A stretch of DNA of 34,812 nt. Origin: an uncultured Clostridia bacterium (lineage in GTDB: Bacteria; Bacillota; Clostridia; Lutisporales; Lutisporaceae). This document shows positions 23,739 to 32,708 of the stretch, in pieces. Positions within the stretch are counted from its first letter, which is position 1. Each line of letters begins with the position of its first letter. Position numbers and translations under genes: made by a program. Below the pieces are notes generated by a model. That model was not told the DNA's origin, did not search any database, and was given only the letters and a program-made list of their open reading frames with translations. The stretch is taken from the NCBI GenBank assembly GCA_937976095.1, contig CALJSV010000180.1:1-34812 (forward strand). Direction: 5' to 3'.

Positions 23739-26708
23739 ATGAAACGAAACATGAGGACATCATTGACATTGCTAATTACATTTTGTATGCTCTTTAGTCT
23801 TATTACACCGGTATTTGCACAGTTTCCGGATATAGAAGGTCACTGGGCGGAGGATATTATTAAGAAGGCATACAGTGAAGGTATAGCATTAGGATATCCG
23901 GAGGGAGACTTTAGACCAGATGAGCTGGTTATAAGAGCAGAGCTTTGTGCATTCTTTAATAGAATAATGAACTATAAGAAATTTGCAGAGCGAAGCTTTT
24001 CGGATGTCTCTGAAAAAGCATGGTATAAGAAGGCAGTCAATGTAGCAGTTTATTCAGGCTATATTACAGGCTATGAGGATGGAACCTTCAGACCGGTTGA
24101 AAATGTTAGCCGAAAACAGACAGCTATGATAATAGCGAAGATGCTAAAGCTTGATCTAACTGCTGATATTAGCAAGGTCGATGAAGTAGCGGATGTACAA
24201 GAGCTTACAGAGGATGAAAAAGGTGCAATTGGTACAATGCTTAGCTATGGAGTATTTGAACTGAATAAGGATGGAAGCTTTGCTCCTAACAGGTTGATGA
24301 CAAGAGCGGAGTGCTTGTTTTTACTCAGAAAACTAAAAAATATAGTTGATAATCCACCAGTGCCAATAAGAGCCGTAATATATGGAACAGGGTATTTGGA
24401 TATAAAGCTGAATATAAGCGTTTCTGGTCTTGTAGCTGAGGATTATATTATAGCAGCTACCTTGGACAACGAGCCATACGACTTTGAAAATCTAAGCTTT
24501 GATTCGGAATACAACAGATTTACCTTTACACCTATAAAAGGAAAGCCTGTTGCACAGGAGCTTTTTGTAAAGGTGTCAGCAGTACCAAATTCATTAAAGC
24601 TTAGTGGCAGCAGAAGCACAAGTGCTACAATACCTGCAGTGCCTGAGGTTAAGGAAGAAGCAAAGCCAGTCAGAGAAAGAAAGCCAAAAGAGCCGGTAGT
24701 TCCTGAGGTTGTTATAAGCAGCATAGCATCATTATATAACGAAGTATATGTTGGTGATCCTTTTGCTCTACCTACGACTGTAGCTGCAGTTATGAGCAAT
24801 AGCGAAACAAGACAGGTTGAAGTATCCTGGAATCCTCCGGTGGCAGTTACCTCCACAGTGGGAACCTTTACCTTCAGTGGAGCAGTAAGCGGATATAGTG
24901 GAGCTGTTGCTCAGACACTTAAAGTTAAGGAACGCAGCAATAATCTAGGTTGTATAGAGGGTGTTGTAGTAATAGGAAATCCCGAATCCAATGAGGAAGA
25001 ATATGTGCCGGCAGCAGGAGTAAAGGTCTATGCAACAACTGTGGTAAATGATAGCAACATGACCTTTGAAGTGTCCACTAACAACGATGGCAGCTTTAGA
25101 CTCTGTGGCCTCCCTGAAGGCGACTATGAGTTGATAGCAGCAAAACCAGGATATAGAGCCTTTGAGGATTATGCTACAGTCAAAGCAGAAGAAACTAGCC
25201 TCATATATCTATTTATAGAACCATATGAGGAAGAAGCAATCCTTAGTGGCAAGGTAGTAGTATATGGGCAGGCAGTTCCAACGCTTATGAGTGCAGTTGA
25301 TCTTTATGCTGATGTAACAATAAAGGCTATTAAAACAGATGGCGGCAATGAAGTGCCTACTAATACAGTAACACCAGATAGTGAAGGCAACTTTTTCTTC
25401 CCCAATCTGCCATCAGGCAGCTACAAGATACTGGCAGAAAAGCCTGATTACTGCGCTGCAAGCGACAGTATTAATTATAACCATGGCGAGCAAGCTGCAT
25501 TGCCCAAAAACCTGATATTGTATCCACTTGGTATAACATCATCAGTATCCGGGATTGCAGAGTATGAAGATCAAATATTAGACCATTCTGGAATTAGAGT
25601 TAGTGTACTGACTGAAGACGGCGAGGAGTGGATACTAACAAATAGTATTGGCAATTATGTTCTCCCAGTGCCTTGCTTTGGTGAAAATGGAGAGAACACA
25701 TATACCTTCATTGCAACTGCTAATGGATATGAGTCAGCAAGCGTAATAGTTAAGGTTACAGCACCACATGATACTCTCATTCCGGGAAAAATGATTTTGA
25801 AGAAAATCCCGGTAAATGCTCCAAAAGAGCTAATTATTATTGCAAGTGAAAACATTAAGCTGGATTCAACGCAACTAAAAAGTATTTTGAAAGAATACAA
25901 AATAGGTTACAGGCAGGTTAAGCCATCAGACATAGATAAAGAAAACTTCACTGCAAATCAAATAGTTTGGGTTCTAAACGGCCAGTCAAAGGGCTACTAC
26001 AACTCAGATGAAAAGAAGTTCAAAAAGCTTGAGGAGTTTGTCAGCAGTGGAGGTACGCTGGTTTTTGAGGATTTAGGACATGACAGAGGTAGAGAGGTTA
26101 AGCTTCCAGGCGGAGTTACAAGCGAATATGATTCCGACAAAGCCAATACCATAAAGGATACTAATCATCCTATAGTAAGTGATATAGACAATAAGCTTTT
26201 GACAGACAAAAAAGAAAATATATCACTCAACTATTTCTCCACAATCAATGGAAATACCACTGTTATTTGTAAATATTCTTCAAAAAACCAAGAGAGGCCT
26301 ACTCTTATAGAGTACAGTCTTGGCAAAGGAAGAGTAATTGCTTCGGGTATGAATCTTGAGGAATTCTCAAAGCTAAAGCCTGTCTTAGAGAATATGGTTT
26401 GCTATGTAATGGATATACAGCCTCAGGCTGGGTTCAGAGCTATGACATTCTTTGCTGAAGCTGAAGAGGATCAGGATTTAGATTCAGTGGAATCTGAAAA
26501 GGAAGATGACGAGACAGAACCTATGATCGAAGACGGCAATGCAATAGTTGCGGATAAAGATGATTTAGTAATAAATCCGGATGAAGCTGGTTCTGAAGAT
26601 AATGGCGATGAAAATGATGACGATGCTGGAGATCAAGGGGAGGGTTCAGATAATACTGAGCCAATAAATGAAGAAGGTGAAGCACCAGAGGCTGAACCAA
26701 CTGAATAA
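23739..26708 (+). CDS. SLH-domain cell-surface protein with Ig-like, carboxypeptidase-regulatory-like and GATase-like regions
   Basis: This 989-residue exported surface protein has a signal peptide (residues 1-27, ending VFA-Q) and then three S-layer homology repeats. These are FPDIEGHWAEDIIKKAYSEG (from 29), FSDV...WYKKAVNVAVYSGYITG (from about 88) and a weaker third to about 198. SLH domains usually bind pyruvylated wall polymer. A Pro/Lys/Glu linker and an Ig-like region (about 318-405) follow. Three carboxypeptidase-regulatory-like beta domains run from about 405 to 680, with GSFRLCGLPEGDYEL and GNFFFPNLPSGSYKI. A Rossmann-like region (about 692-905) resembles glutamine-amidotransferase-like proteins, with FVSSGGTLVFEDLG and LGKGRVIASG but no obvious catalytic cysteine. 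The last 85 or so residues are strongly acidic (Asp/Glu-rich) and may bind calcium or stay disordered. Function is unknown. SD AGGAGGG precedes the ATG by about 11 nt; a strong terminator follows. Confidence 0.85.
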   Translation: MKRNMRTSLTLLITFCMLFSLITPVFAQFPDIEGHWAEDIIKKAYSEGIALGYPEGDFRPDELVIRAELCAFFNRIMNYKKFAERSFSDVSEKAWYKKAVNVAVYSGYITGYEDGTFRPVENVSRKQTAMIIAKMLKLDLTADISKVDEVADVQELTEDEKGAIGTMLSYGVFELNKDGSFAPNRLMTRAECLFLLRKLKNIVDNPPVPIRAVIYGTGYLDIKLNISVSGLVAEDYIIAATLDNEPYDFENLSFDSEYNRFTFTPIKGKPVAQELFVKVSAVPNSLKLSGSRSTSATIPAVPEVKEEAKPVRERKPKEPVVPEVVISSIASLYNEVYVGDPFALPTTVAAVMSNSETRQVEVSWNPPVAVTSTVGTFTFSGAVSGYSGAVAQTLKVKERSNNLGCIEGVVVIGNPESNEEEYVPAAGVKVYATTVVNDSNMTFEVSTNNDGSFRLCGLPEGDYELIAAKPGYRAFEDYATVKAEETSLIYLFIEPYEEEAILSGKVVVYGQAVPTLMSAVDLYADVTIKAIKTDGGNEVPTNTVTPDSEGNFFFPNLPSGSYKILAEKPDYCAASDSINYNHGEQAALPKNLILYPLGITSSVSGIAEYEDQILDHSGIRVSVLTEDGEEWILTNSIGNYVLPVPCFGENGENTYTFIATANGYESASVIVKVTAPHDTLIPGKMILKKIPVNAPKELIIIASENIKLDSTQLKSILKEYKIGYRQVKPSDIDKENFTANQIVWVLNGQSKGYYNSDEKKFKKLEEFVSSGGTLVFEDLGHDRGREVKLPGGVTSEYDSDKANTIKDTNHPIVSDIDNKLLTDKKENISLNYFSTINGNTTVICKYSSKNQERPTLIEYSLGKGRVIASGMNLEEFSKLKPVLENMVCYVMDIQPQAGFRAMTFFAEAEEDQDLDSVESEKEDDETEPMIEDGNAIVADKDDLVINPDEAGSEDNGDENDDDAGDQGEGSDNTEPINEEGEAPEAEPTE

Positions 26709-26712
26709 AAAC

Positions 26713-26747
26713 AAAATGCAGACTGGGATAGCCTAGTCTGCATTTTT
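26713..26747. terminator. bidirectional terminator overlapping the end of the CLC gene
   Basis: A 15-bp stem (26713-26727 with 26732-26746, one G-U, loop ATAG) carries A-rich and T-rich flanks on opposite sides, so it can terminate both strands. The stop codon of the minus-strand CLC gene (26733-26735) lies inside it. Confidence 0.88.
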
Positions 26748-28043
26748 CTGCTCTAATGCTTCTATAGTCTGCCCCGAAGCTACACCAAAGAGTCTGCTCT
26801 TTGGCTCATATAGCTTTTGTGAAGGATATATGCTGTGATGCCCAGAGAATATATAACTGACAAGACATGCAATAAAGAAAAAAACAGTTCCTTTACCCTT
26901 GAAAAATTCTAGACTTAATAGAAAGCACGATATAGGTGCGTTGGAAGCACCACAAAATGCTGCAATCAGGCCTATTCCTGCTAAAAAGGAAATAGGGAGA
27001 TTAAGAGCAGGAGCTAAGGTGTTGCCTAAGGTAGCACCCATAAAGAAAAGAGGTATAGCCTCTCCGCCACGAAAGCCTGTGCCCATTGTAACGGATGTAA
27101 ATACAAGCTTCCAGAAAAAAGCAAATGGAGAAACCTTTTCTTCAAAGGCTTTAGTTACAATCTTAAGCCCACGGCCGGTGTAGTCCCTTGTTCCCACCAA
27201 AAGTATAAGAACCAACAGCGTTATACCACCAACTGCTCCTATTAAGACGGGATCCTTTATATATTTCTTTGAAAGCCTTTCAATTTGATGCCTCAATTGA
27301 CAATAAGCTGCACTTATAAATGCAAACAGTATTGAAGCAAGAATAACCTTGAAAATCGCTGCTGCATCTACTCTTGGAACAGCTTGGATAATATGTTCCT
27401 CATGAGGGACACCCCAAGCTTGAGTAACAAAATGTCCGACGAAGCTGGCAACAGCGCAGGGTACAAGTGCTTCATACTTCATTTTTCCGGCCGATTCAAT
27501 CTCCATTCCAAAAACTGTACCTGTTAGCGGAGCACTGAATGCAGATCCGAAGCCTGCGCTTATACCGCACATTAGAAGTATCCTTCTGTTTATAGTGCCC
27601 TTCTTAAAAATGCGGTTTACAATCTCTGCAATGCTTGCGCCCATTTGCACCGCTGCGGCTTCTCTGCCTGTGGAGCCACCAACAAAGTGAGTTATATAGG
27701 ATGTAATATGTACCAAAGGTCCCATTCTAACCGGAACTGTGTCATTAGTACCGTGAATGGTTTCAATGATAAGGTTGTTACCCTTTGTTGATTCCTTACC
27801 ATAGTGTTTATACAAATAGCCAATTATTATTCCGCCTAGCGGTAGGAAAAGTAAAAAGTATGGATTTGCCTCCCTATGGTCAGTTATAAGCTTAACTAGG
27901 TTTTTAAACAAGGCTGTTGTGGTTCCGGTAGCTGCACCAATAATGCTAGACCATAGTATCCATAGAGCAAGGGTATAAATAAAGATTGTGTATTTTCTGA
28001 TTCTGGGTCTTATTAGAAAAAGCTTTAAGCTGCTGCTAAACAT
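26733..28043 (-). CDS. CLC family anion transporter, fluoride-exporter-like (EriC-F type)
   Basis: CLC proteins are two-fold symmetric anion channels or anion/proton antiporters. The 436-residue protein has about ten or more membrane segments. The usual first selectivity motif GSGIP is replaced by GNNLI (residues 88-92). The gate region reads GGSTGREAAAVQMG (glutamate 128), and the third motif is TGFRGGEAIPLFFMGATLG. From memory GNNL-type helix-D motifs mark the CLC-F clade, which exports fluoride, so fluoride/proton antiport is the likeliest role. GREAA differs from the GREG of many members. No fluoride riboswitch is visible upstream, which weakens but does not exclude this role. The ATG at 28043 has GGAGGT 7 nt upstream. 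It is divergent from the DUF421 gene. Confidence 0.82.
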   Translation of the reverse strand: MFSSSLKLFLIRPRIRKYTIFIYTLALWILWSSIIGAATGTTTALFKNLVKLITDHREANPYFLLFLPLGGIIIGYLYKHYGKESTKGNNLIIETIHGTNDTVPVRMGPLVHITSYITHFVGGSTGREAAAVQMGASIAEIVNRIFKKGTINRRILLMCGISAGFGSAFSAPLTGTVFGMEIESAGKMKYEALVPCAVASFVGHFVTQAWGVPHEEHIIQAVPRVDAAAIFKVILASILFAFISAAYCQLRHQIERLSKKYIKDPVLIGAVGGITLLVLILLVGTRDYTGRGLKIVTKAFEEKVSPFAFFWKLVFTSVTMGTGFRGGEAIPLFFMGATLGNTLAPALNLPISFLAGIGLIAAFCGASNAPISCFLLSLEFFKGKGTVFFFIACLVSYIFSGHHSIYPSQKLYEPKSRLFGVASGQTIEALEQKNAD

Positions 28044-28124
28044 TGTAATAACCTCCATTTCTACATGAAGCTGTTCTAACTGTTAAGTATAGTATAAAAG
28101 CAATAGTAAATATTTATACTTATT

Positions 28125-28155
28125 ATAGATGTTGTATCTTTAGATACACATCTAT
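28125..28155. repeat. hairpin-forming palindrome between divergent CLC and DUF421 genes
   Basis: ATAGATG (28125-28131) pairs with CATCTAT (28149-28155), and TGTATC (28133-28138) with GATACA (28143-28148), around a TTTA loop. The result is 13 bp with one bulged T. It lies centrally between the two divergent starts, so it could be a shared operator. Confidence 0.5.
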
Positions 28156-28191
28156 CTGTAGGTATAAGTGTTTATTGACGGAGGTAGAAAA

Positions 28192-28911
28192 ATGCTCAAA
28201 GAGATTATATATGCAAGTCTGCGAACTTTACTTGGATATTCGTTGCTTTTGTTAACTACAAGGCTGATGGGGCGGAAGGTGAGATCACATCTGACTTTTT
28301 TTGACTATGTAGTAGGTATCACAGTAGGTTCAGTAGTTGCTAACCTTGCTGCTAATTCTGCAAAACCGGTGATATCCGGAGCAACAACCTTGGTCGTGCT
28401 TTGTATAGTTACAATAATCATGCAGTATACAACGCTAAAAAGCTTTAAAATACGAAAGGTGGTTGACTCAGAGCCGGTTGTTCTTATAGAGAATGGCGGT
28501 ATAATTATGGAAAATATAAAGAGAGCAAGGCTAAGGCTTGATAATCTAATGATGCTGCTAAGAGAAAACAATGCCTTCAATATATCTGAGGTAGAGCTTG
28601 CGATACTTGAAACTGATGGGAGACTCTCGGTACTCAAGAAAGCAGAAAAACAAATTGTTACACTGTACGATTTGAATATTCCTGTGCCTAAGGTAGGATT
28701 GACAAGGGACATAATAATTGATGGGAAGATAATGGAAGAAAATCTGAAGTATGTGAAGCTTGATGTTAATTGGTTAAGCGAAAAGCTGATTTCTAAAGGA
28801 TTCCTTTCAGCAGAAGAGATATTTTACGCTGGTCTAGATGTACTTGGCAATCTATATATTTCTCCCAAAACTAAAGCCTTTGAGACTGAGGGTCAGTATG
28901 GCATAGAATGA
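28192..28911 (+). CDS. DUF421 domain membrane protein (YetF family)
   Basis: This 239-residue protein has two or three N-terminal membrane helices. A DUF421 domain shows the family opening LLLTTRLMGRKVRSHLTFFDYVVGITVGSVV, read as RLMGRK..L..FDYVVGITVGS, and a soluble C-terminal domain follows. YetF-like proteins occur often in spore formers and have no settled biochemical role. Some are linked to membrane stress or to spores. The ATG at 28192 has GGAGGT 7 nt upstream; the longer frame from 28168 lacks a binding site. A C-terminal YISPKTKAFETEG block is seen. The promoter region is shared with the divergent CLC gene. Confidence 0.82.
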   Translation: MLKEIIYASLRTLLGYSLLLLTTRLMGRKVRSHLTFFDYVVGITVGSVVANLAANSAKPVISGATTLVVLCIVTIIMQYTTLKSFKIRKVVDSEPVVLIENGGIIMENIKRARLRLDNLMMLLRENNAFNISEVELAILETDGRLSVLKKAEKQIVTLYDLNIPVPKVGLTRDIIIDGKIMEENLKYVKLDVNWLSEKLISKGFLSAEEIFYAGLDVLGNLYISPKTKAFETEGQYGIE

Positions 28912-28953
28912 AAAGTCTTAAAACATAAATAGATTGCTTTACTAAGAGTTTTG

Positions 28954-28982
28954 TTGACATTAAAAGCTACCAGGAGTATAAT
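28954..28982 (+). promoter_or_regulatory. perfect consensus sigma-A promoter for the TetR-ABC operon
   Basis: TTGACA (28954-28959) and TATAAT (28977-28982) are exactly 17 bp apart. The -10 box overlaps the first base pairs of the tandem operator at 28981. Confidence 0.88.
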
Positions 28983-29016
28983 ATGACTTAAGAGTCATAT
29001 GACTTGTGAGTCATAT
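28981..29016 (+). promoter_or_regulatory. two interlocked palindromic operators for the TetR regulator
   Basis: ATATGACT-taag-AGTCATAT (28981-29000) and ATATGACT-tgtg-AGTCATAT (28997-29016) are perfect 8-bp inverted repeats that share their middle ATAT. The repeat period is 16 bp, so two TetR dimers could bind side by side. The site begins in the -10 box and covers the transcription start, a textbook position for autorepression of the gene at 29063. Confidence 0.8.
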
Positions 29017-29062
29017 TACTTTGTATAATAACCTACTGTTTACTGTAATGGAGAGTGGTAAT

Positions 29063-29707
29063 ATGCCAAAGGATACCTTTTTTAACCTTGAGGAAGAAAA
29101 GAAAGAGAAGGTGATGCGAGCTGCTATAAATGAGTTTTTGTTGCATGGTTATGAAAATGGAAACATAGGAACTGTTGCGAAAAATGCTGGAGTAGCAAAG
29201 GGGAGCATGTACCAATATTTTGAAAGCAAAAAGGAGCTATTTCTATTTTGTGTAAAATGGTCAACAGAGCTGATGATAAGAAAGTACGGGAAGCATTTGA
29301 CCAGAAGTGAAAGGCACATAAATGTTTTTGAGTATATGTACGAAAACTCAAAGGAAATGTGGACTCAGCTTAAAGAGGAAAGAGAGCTGGTTATTTTTCT
29401 CCAGAATGTGTTTCTTGGTAAGTACAGCAGTGTTAAGGACGAGTCAATGGAGTTTATGATAAGAATGATTGACCAGCAGGTGCTAAAGATGATAAGAGAA
29501 GGAAAGGAAAATGGTTATATAAGGAAGGATATTGATGACAGTATACTTGCTATTTTTATGACCGGAGTATCTATGAGGTTTAAGGAATACCTAATGAATA
29601 AGGCAAGGTCAGCGGGTGAAGACATAGTAGATGAAGACTTCAGCCAATTTGAAAAAGAAGTCAAGGGTATAAGCGAATTATTAAGAAATGGAATGGGGGA
29701 AAAGTAA
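29063..29707 (+). CDS. TetR/AcrR family regulator of the ABC exporter operon
   Basis: This 214-residue protein has an N-terminal helix-turn-helix (RAAINEFLLHGYENGNIGTV, then AKNAGVAKGSMYQYFESKKE, residues about 18-58) and a helical C-terminal domain of unknown ligand. Its frame is open back to 29006, but that stretch lies inside the operator, so ATG 29063 (SD GAGAGTGG) is taken as the start. The gene directly abuts the ABC ATPase (stop TAA at 29705-29707, next ATG at 29708). It is probably an autorepressor that also controls the exporter, relieved by the exported compound. Confidence 0.87.
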   Translation: MPKDTFFNLEEEKKEKVMRAAINEFLLHGYENGNIGTVAKNAGVAKGSMYQYFESKKELFLFCVKWSTELMIRKYGKHLTRSERHINVFEYMYENSKEMWTQLKEERELVIFLQNVFLGKYSSVKDESMEFMIRMIDQQVLKMIREGKENGYIRKDIDDSILAIFMTGVSMRFKEYLMNKARSAGEDIVDEDFSQFEKEVKGISELLRNGMGEK

Positions 29708-30406
29708 ATGTTTTTAAAGGTAGAAAGCTTAAAGAAAAGTTACAAGACAGGAGAAATAAGCACTCAGGTGCTAAAAGGTGTTGGAATGTGCCTGGATAGA
29801 GGAGAAGTAGGAGTAATACTAGGTCCTTCCGGTTCAGGTAAGTCCACACTTGTTAATATTATAGGCGGTATAGACAGATGTGATTCAGGCAGGGTCATGA
29901 TAGAAGGAGCAGATATAACTCAGCATAAGGATAACCAGCTGACTGATTACAGAAGAGAGCAGGTAGGGTTTGTTTTTCAGTTTTATAACCTTATTCCAAA
30001 CCTTACAGTTGGAGAGAACATTGAGGTTGTTTCAAATATCAGCAAAAAACCTTTAGATATTGATTCGGTGCTGAAGGCAGTAGGGATGCTTGATAAAAAA
30101 TTCAGATTTCCTAGAGAGCTTAGTGGTGGAGAGCAGCAAAGGGTATCTATTGCTAGAGCAGTAATCAAAAACCCAAAGCTGCTGCTATGTGATGAGCCTA
30201 CTGGTGCTTTAGATTTTTCTACATCTAGAGAAATTTTAAAGCTGCTGCAGCAGATAAATAAGGATTTTGGCACTACCATACTCATGATTACACATAATAC
30301 TGCAATAAGCGCACTAGCAAATAGGGTATACAGGATGAGAAGCGGAGAGATAGTTGAAGAAACAATAAATGAGAGCATTATGTCTGCAGAAAGGATTGAG
30401 TGGTAA
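29708..30406 (+). CDS. ABC transporter ATP-binding protein (MacB/LolD-like)
   Basis: This 232-residue nucleotide-binding subunit pairs with the permease that follows. It shows Walker A GPSGSGKSTLVN (about residues 38-49), Q-loop VFQFYNLIPNLTV, signature LSGGEQQRVSIARAV, Walker B LLLCDEPTGALD and the switch His in MITHNTA. The FYNLIP..TV..N segment and the EPTGALD motif are typical of the LolD/MacB/FtsE group, whose partners move or transmit force rather than pump through a channel. It starts one base after the tetR stop. It overlaps the permease start: the A of the permease ATG is the last base of its TAA. Confidence 0.92.
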   Translation: MFLKVESLKKSYKTGEISTQVLKGVGMCLDRGEVGVILGPSGSGKSTLVNIIGGIDRCDSGRVMIEGADITQHKDNQLTDYRREQVGFVFQFYNLIPNLTVGENIEVVSNISKKPLDIDSVLKAVGMLDKKFRFPRELSGGEQQRVSIARAVIKNPKLLLCDEPTGALDFSTSREILKLLQQINKDFGTTILMITHNTAISALANRVYRMRSGEIVEETINESIMSAERIEW

Positions 30407-32646
30407 TGGTAATTAATAAAAAGGTTCTAAGGACAATACTGGACAACAAGGCTCAGTATATTGGTTCACTAGTACTCATAATCATCAGCTGCCTGCTCTT
30501 TACAATGCTGAATCAGCTCGCTATAAACATGAATGCTTCCTCTGAGGACTTTAGAGAGAGCTATGTTCAGGAGGATGCAAGCTTTATTTCTGACAGACGT
30601 TTAGAAAACCTAGAAGCCCTGGAGGCTAACTTTAATATCCTGATAGAGCATAATAAAGTAGTTGATTATAGCATATCTGAGGAGGTTATCATAAGGGTTT
30701 TTAGTGAAGGGACAAAAGTAAATAAACCTGCTGTTATAAAAGGTGAGGCAGTGGGAGAAAATGGTGTAATGCTAGACCCAGCCTTTGCAGAGGCAAATAA
30801 GCTTGAAATAGGAGATAGTATAACCTTGCTAGGCAGAAGCTTTACAATCTCAGGATATGCATCCATGCCTAATTATATATACCCAATCAAAGAGGAGACC
30901 GATCTTCTTAACAACCCCAATGCCTTTGGAATAGCTATAATAAGCAAAGCAGCCTTTGATGAAGTAAAGCAAGGAAGCAGCTTTTATTCTATAAGGTTTA
31001 ATGACAGTGAAATGCTAGAGCAGAGAATGGCGCAATTTAAGGATTACCTAAAAAGTCAGAACGTTTCAATTTTAAAATGGACAAATACAAGTGAAAACCC
31101 AAGAGTAACTCTTGTCAGCACAAAGATAGAGGGTATGAACCAAGCAAGCTCCGCAATGCCGGTAGTAATTTTGCTTCTATCCTGTGTTCTTACAGGGATA
31201 GTAATACGGAAAATGCTGAAGCGGGAATCGGTAGTAATAGGCACAATGTACGCATTGGGCTATAGGAAGCTGGAAATAATCAAGCATTATATGAGGTATC
31301 CAATGCTAATAGCTTTATCGGGAGGTATCGTCGGAACAATCCTGGGAGCTTTTACTATGAACCCAATGCTGAAGCTTATGCTGAAATACTTCAACCTGCC
31401 TCTTGATAAAATAAGCTACAGTCTCCAATATGTTGTAATTAGCGTTTTCCTTCCTATAGTATTCTTAGGTGTAAGCTGCTATTTTGTTATCTGGAAAGCG
31501 CTCAAAAGCTCTCCAGTAGAGCTGATGAAGGGTGGGAAGGATAAAGGAAAGGTAGGGTTTTTGGAAAAGGGTCTTAAGCTAAATAAACTAAAGTTTGCAA
31601 CAAAGTTTAAGGTCAGGGAGCAGTTAAGAAGTGTCCCAAGAAGTGCTTTCCTATTATTTGGAGTCATACTGTCAACTGTTTTGCTGCTTTATGGCTTTGC
31701 TGCGAAGAGCTCAATTGATTATATGATAAAGGATAGCTATGGAGAGGTATTTAAGTATCAATACGAATATGTTTTCAATGGTCTACAGCTGGAAGCACCA
31801 CAAAGCGGAGAGCGCTTTTCAGTATCGCCCTTTGAACTGAAGGAGGATGCAAAAACCAGCTTTGCAGTGTATGGGGTACAACCGGATTCAAAGCTTATTT
31901 ACTTCAAGGATAAAAACGGAAATAACTTAAGCACAGATAGCATTATTATCACAAAGCCTCTTGCAGACAGACTGGAGCTTAAGCCTAATGACAGTATAAG
32001 CGTAACCAATAAGCTTGACTCAAGGCAGTATAGCATCAAGGTAGCTGCGATTGCCGAAACCTATTCCAGTGAGAGCATATTTATGCCACTAAGGCAGTAT
32101 AATGAGCTTCTGGGATATCCATCCGACAGCTACTTAGGGCTCTGGAGCGTTGAAAAGCTGGATATGCCTGCAGATATGCTTCTAAGAAGTGCCACAGCGG
32201 ATGACTTTAAAAAGGCCTTTGATGCAGCAATAGAGCCGATGCAGAAGGTAATAGGGATAATAGCCTTTATGTCCTTTCTGGTAGGGCTGTTGATTATCTA
32301 TGTAGTAACTTCTCTGATAATTGAAGAAAACAAAATAACAGTCTCTCTTATGAAGGTGTTTGGCTATAGAAAGAAGGAGGTTTACTCACTAATCCTTAAC
32401 TCATCAAGCTTTATAGTAATACTGGGATATGCACTAGGGATTCCTGCACTTTTAGCGCTGCTTAAGGTTCTGTTTGCATCCTTGGCGGAGAGTACCAGCA
32501 TCAATCTCCCGGTTACCATAAACTACATTTATTTAGTTATGGGCTTCTTTGTAATAATCTTTGCCTTTGAGCTTTCAAAGCACCTTAGTAAGAAAAAGCT
32601 TAATAAAATATCAATGAATGAGGCTCTTAAGGCTTCAATGGAGTAA
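30406..32646 (+). CDS. FtsX-type ABC transporter permease
   Basis: This is a 746-residue permease. One N-terminal helix (about residues 14-36) precedes an extracellular MacB-like domain of about 210 residues. Three helices follow (one FtsX unit, about 250-360), then a helix near 420, a second extracellular domain (about 440-610) and three more helices forming a second FtsX unit. The cytoplasmic KALKSSPVELMKGG and SMNEALKAS ends match the FtsX repeat. Such exporters in Firmicutes often confer resistance to antimicrobial peptides or export lipopeptides. Here no two-component BceRS pair is present and control is by TetR. The start is ATG 30406 (TAATG overlap with the ATPase stop); GTG 30400 is an alternative. 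The operon ends in a strong bidirectional terminator. Confidence 0.88.
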   Translation: MVINKKVLRTILDNKAQYIGSLVLIIISCLLFTMLNQLAINMNASSEDFRESYVQEDASFISDRRLENLEALEANFNILIEHNKVVDYSISEEVIIRVFSEGTKVNKPAVIKGEAVGENGVMLDPAFAEANKLEIGDSITLLGRSFTISGYASMPNYIYPIKEETDLLNNPNAFGIAIISKAAFDEVKQGSSFYSIRFNDSEMLEQRMAQFKDYLKSQNVSILKWTNTSENPRVTLVSTKIEGMNQASSAMPVVILLLSCVLTGIVIRKMLKRESVVIGTMYALGYRKLEIIKHYMRYPMLIALSGGIVGTILGAFTMNPMLKLMLKYFNLPLDKISYSLQYVVISVFLPIVFLGVSCYFVIWKALKSSPVELMKGGKDKGKVGFLEKGLKLNKLKFATKFKVREQLRSVPRSAFLLFGVILSTVLLLYGFAAKSSIDYMIKDSYGEVFKYQYEYVFNGLQLEAPQSGERFSVSPFELKEDAKTSFAVYGVQPDSKLIYFKDKNGNNLSTDSIIITKPLADRLELKPNDSISVTNKLDSRQYSIKVAAIAETYSSESIFMPLRQYNELLGYPSDSYLGLWSVEKLDMPADMLLRSATADDFKKAFDAAIEPMQKVIGIIAFMSFLVGLLIIYVVTSLIIEENKITVSLMKVFGYRKKEVYSLILNSSSFIVILGYALGIPALLALLKVLFASLAESTSINLPVTINYIYLVMGFFVIIFAFELSKHLSKKKLNKISMNEALKASME

Positions 32647-32650
32647 AACT

Positions 32651-32706
32651 AAAAAGGTCTGTGCTTGCTCTGATTCTTCACTCAGCAGCAAGACACAGGC
32701 CTTTTT
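32651..32706. terminator. bidirectional terminator between the ABC operon and the large unknown gene
   Basis: AAAAAGGTCTGTG (32651-32663) pairs with CACAGGCCTTTTT (32694-32706) with one wobble, and a further TTGCT/AGCAA helix lies inside. A and T tracts at opposite ends allow use on both strands. Confidence 0.82.
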
Positions 32707-32708
32707 AA

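Noticed and set aside
26899-27183. Plus-strand open frame of 94 codons inside the CLC gene
   Set aside because: It is the antisense of a well-supported membrane transporter and has no ribosome binding site or family signature.
28059-28191. Possible fluoride riboswitch upstream of the CLC gene
   Set aside because: None of the conserved blocks of the crcB RNA motif is present on the minus strand; only a palindrome is seen.
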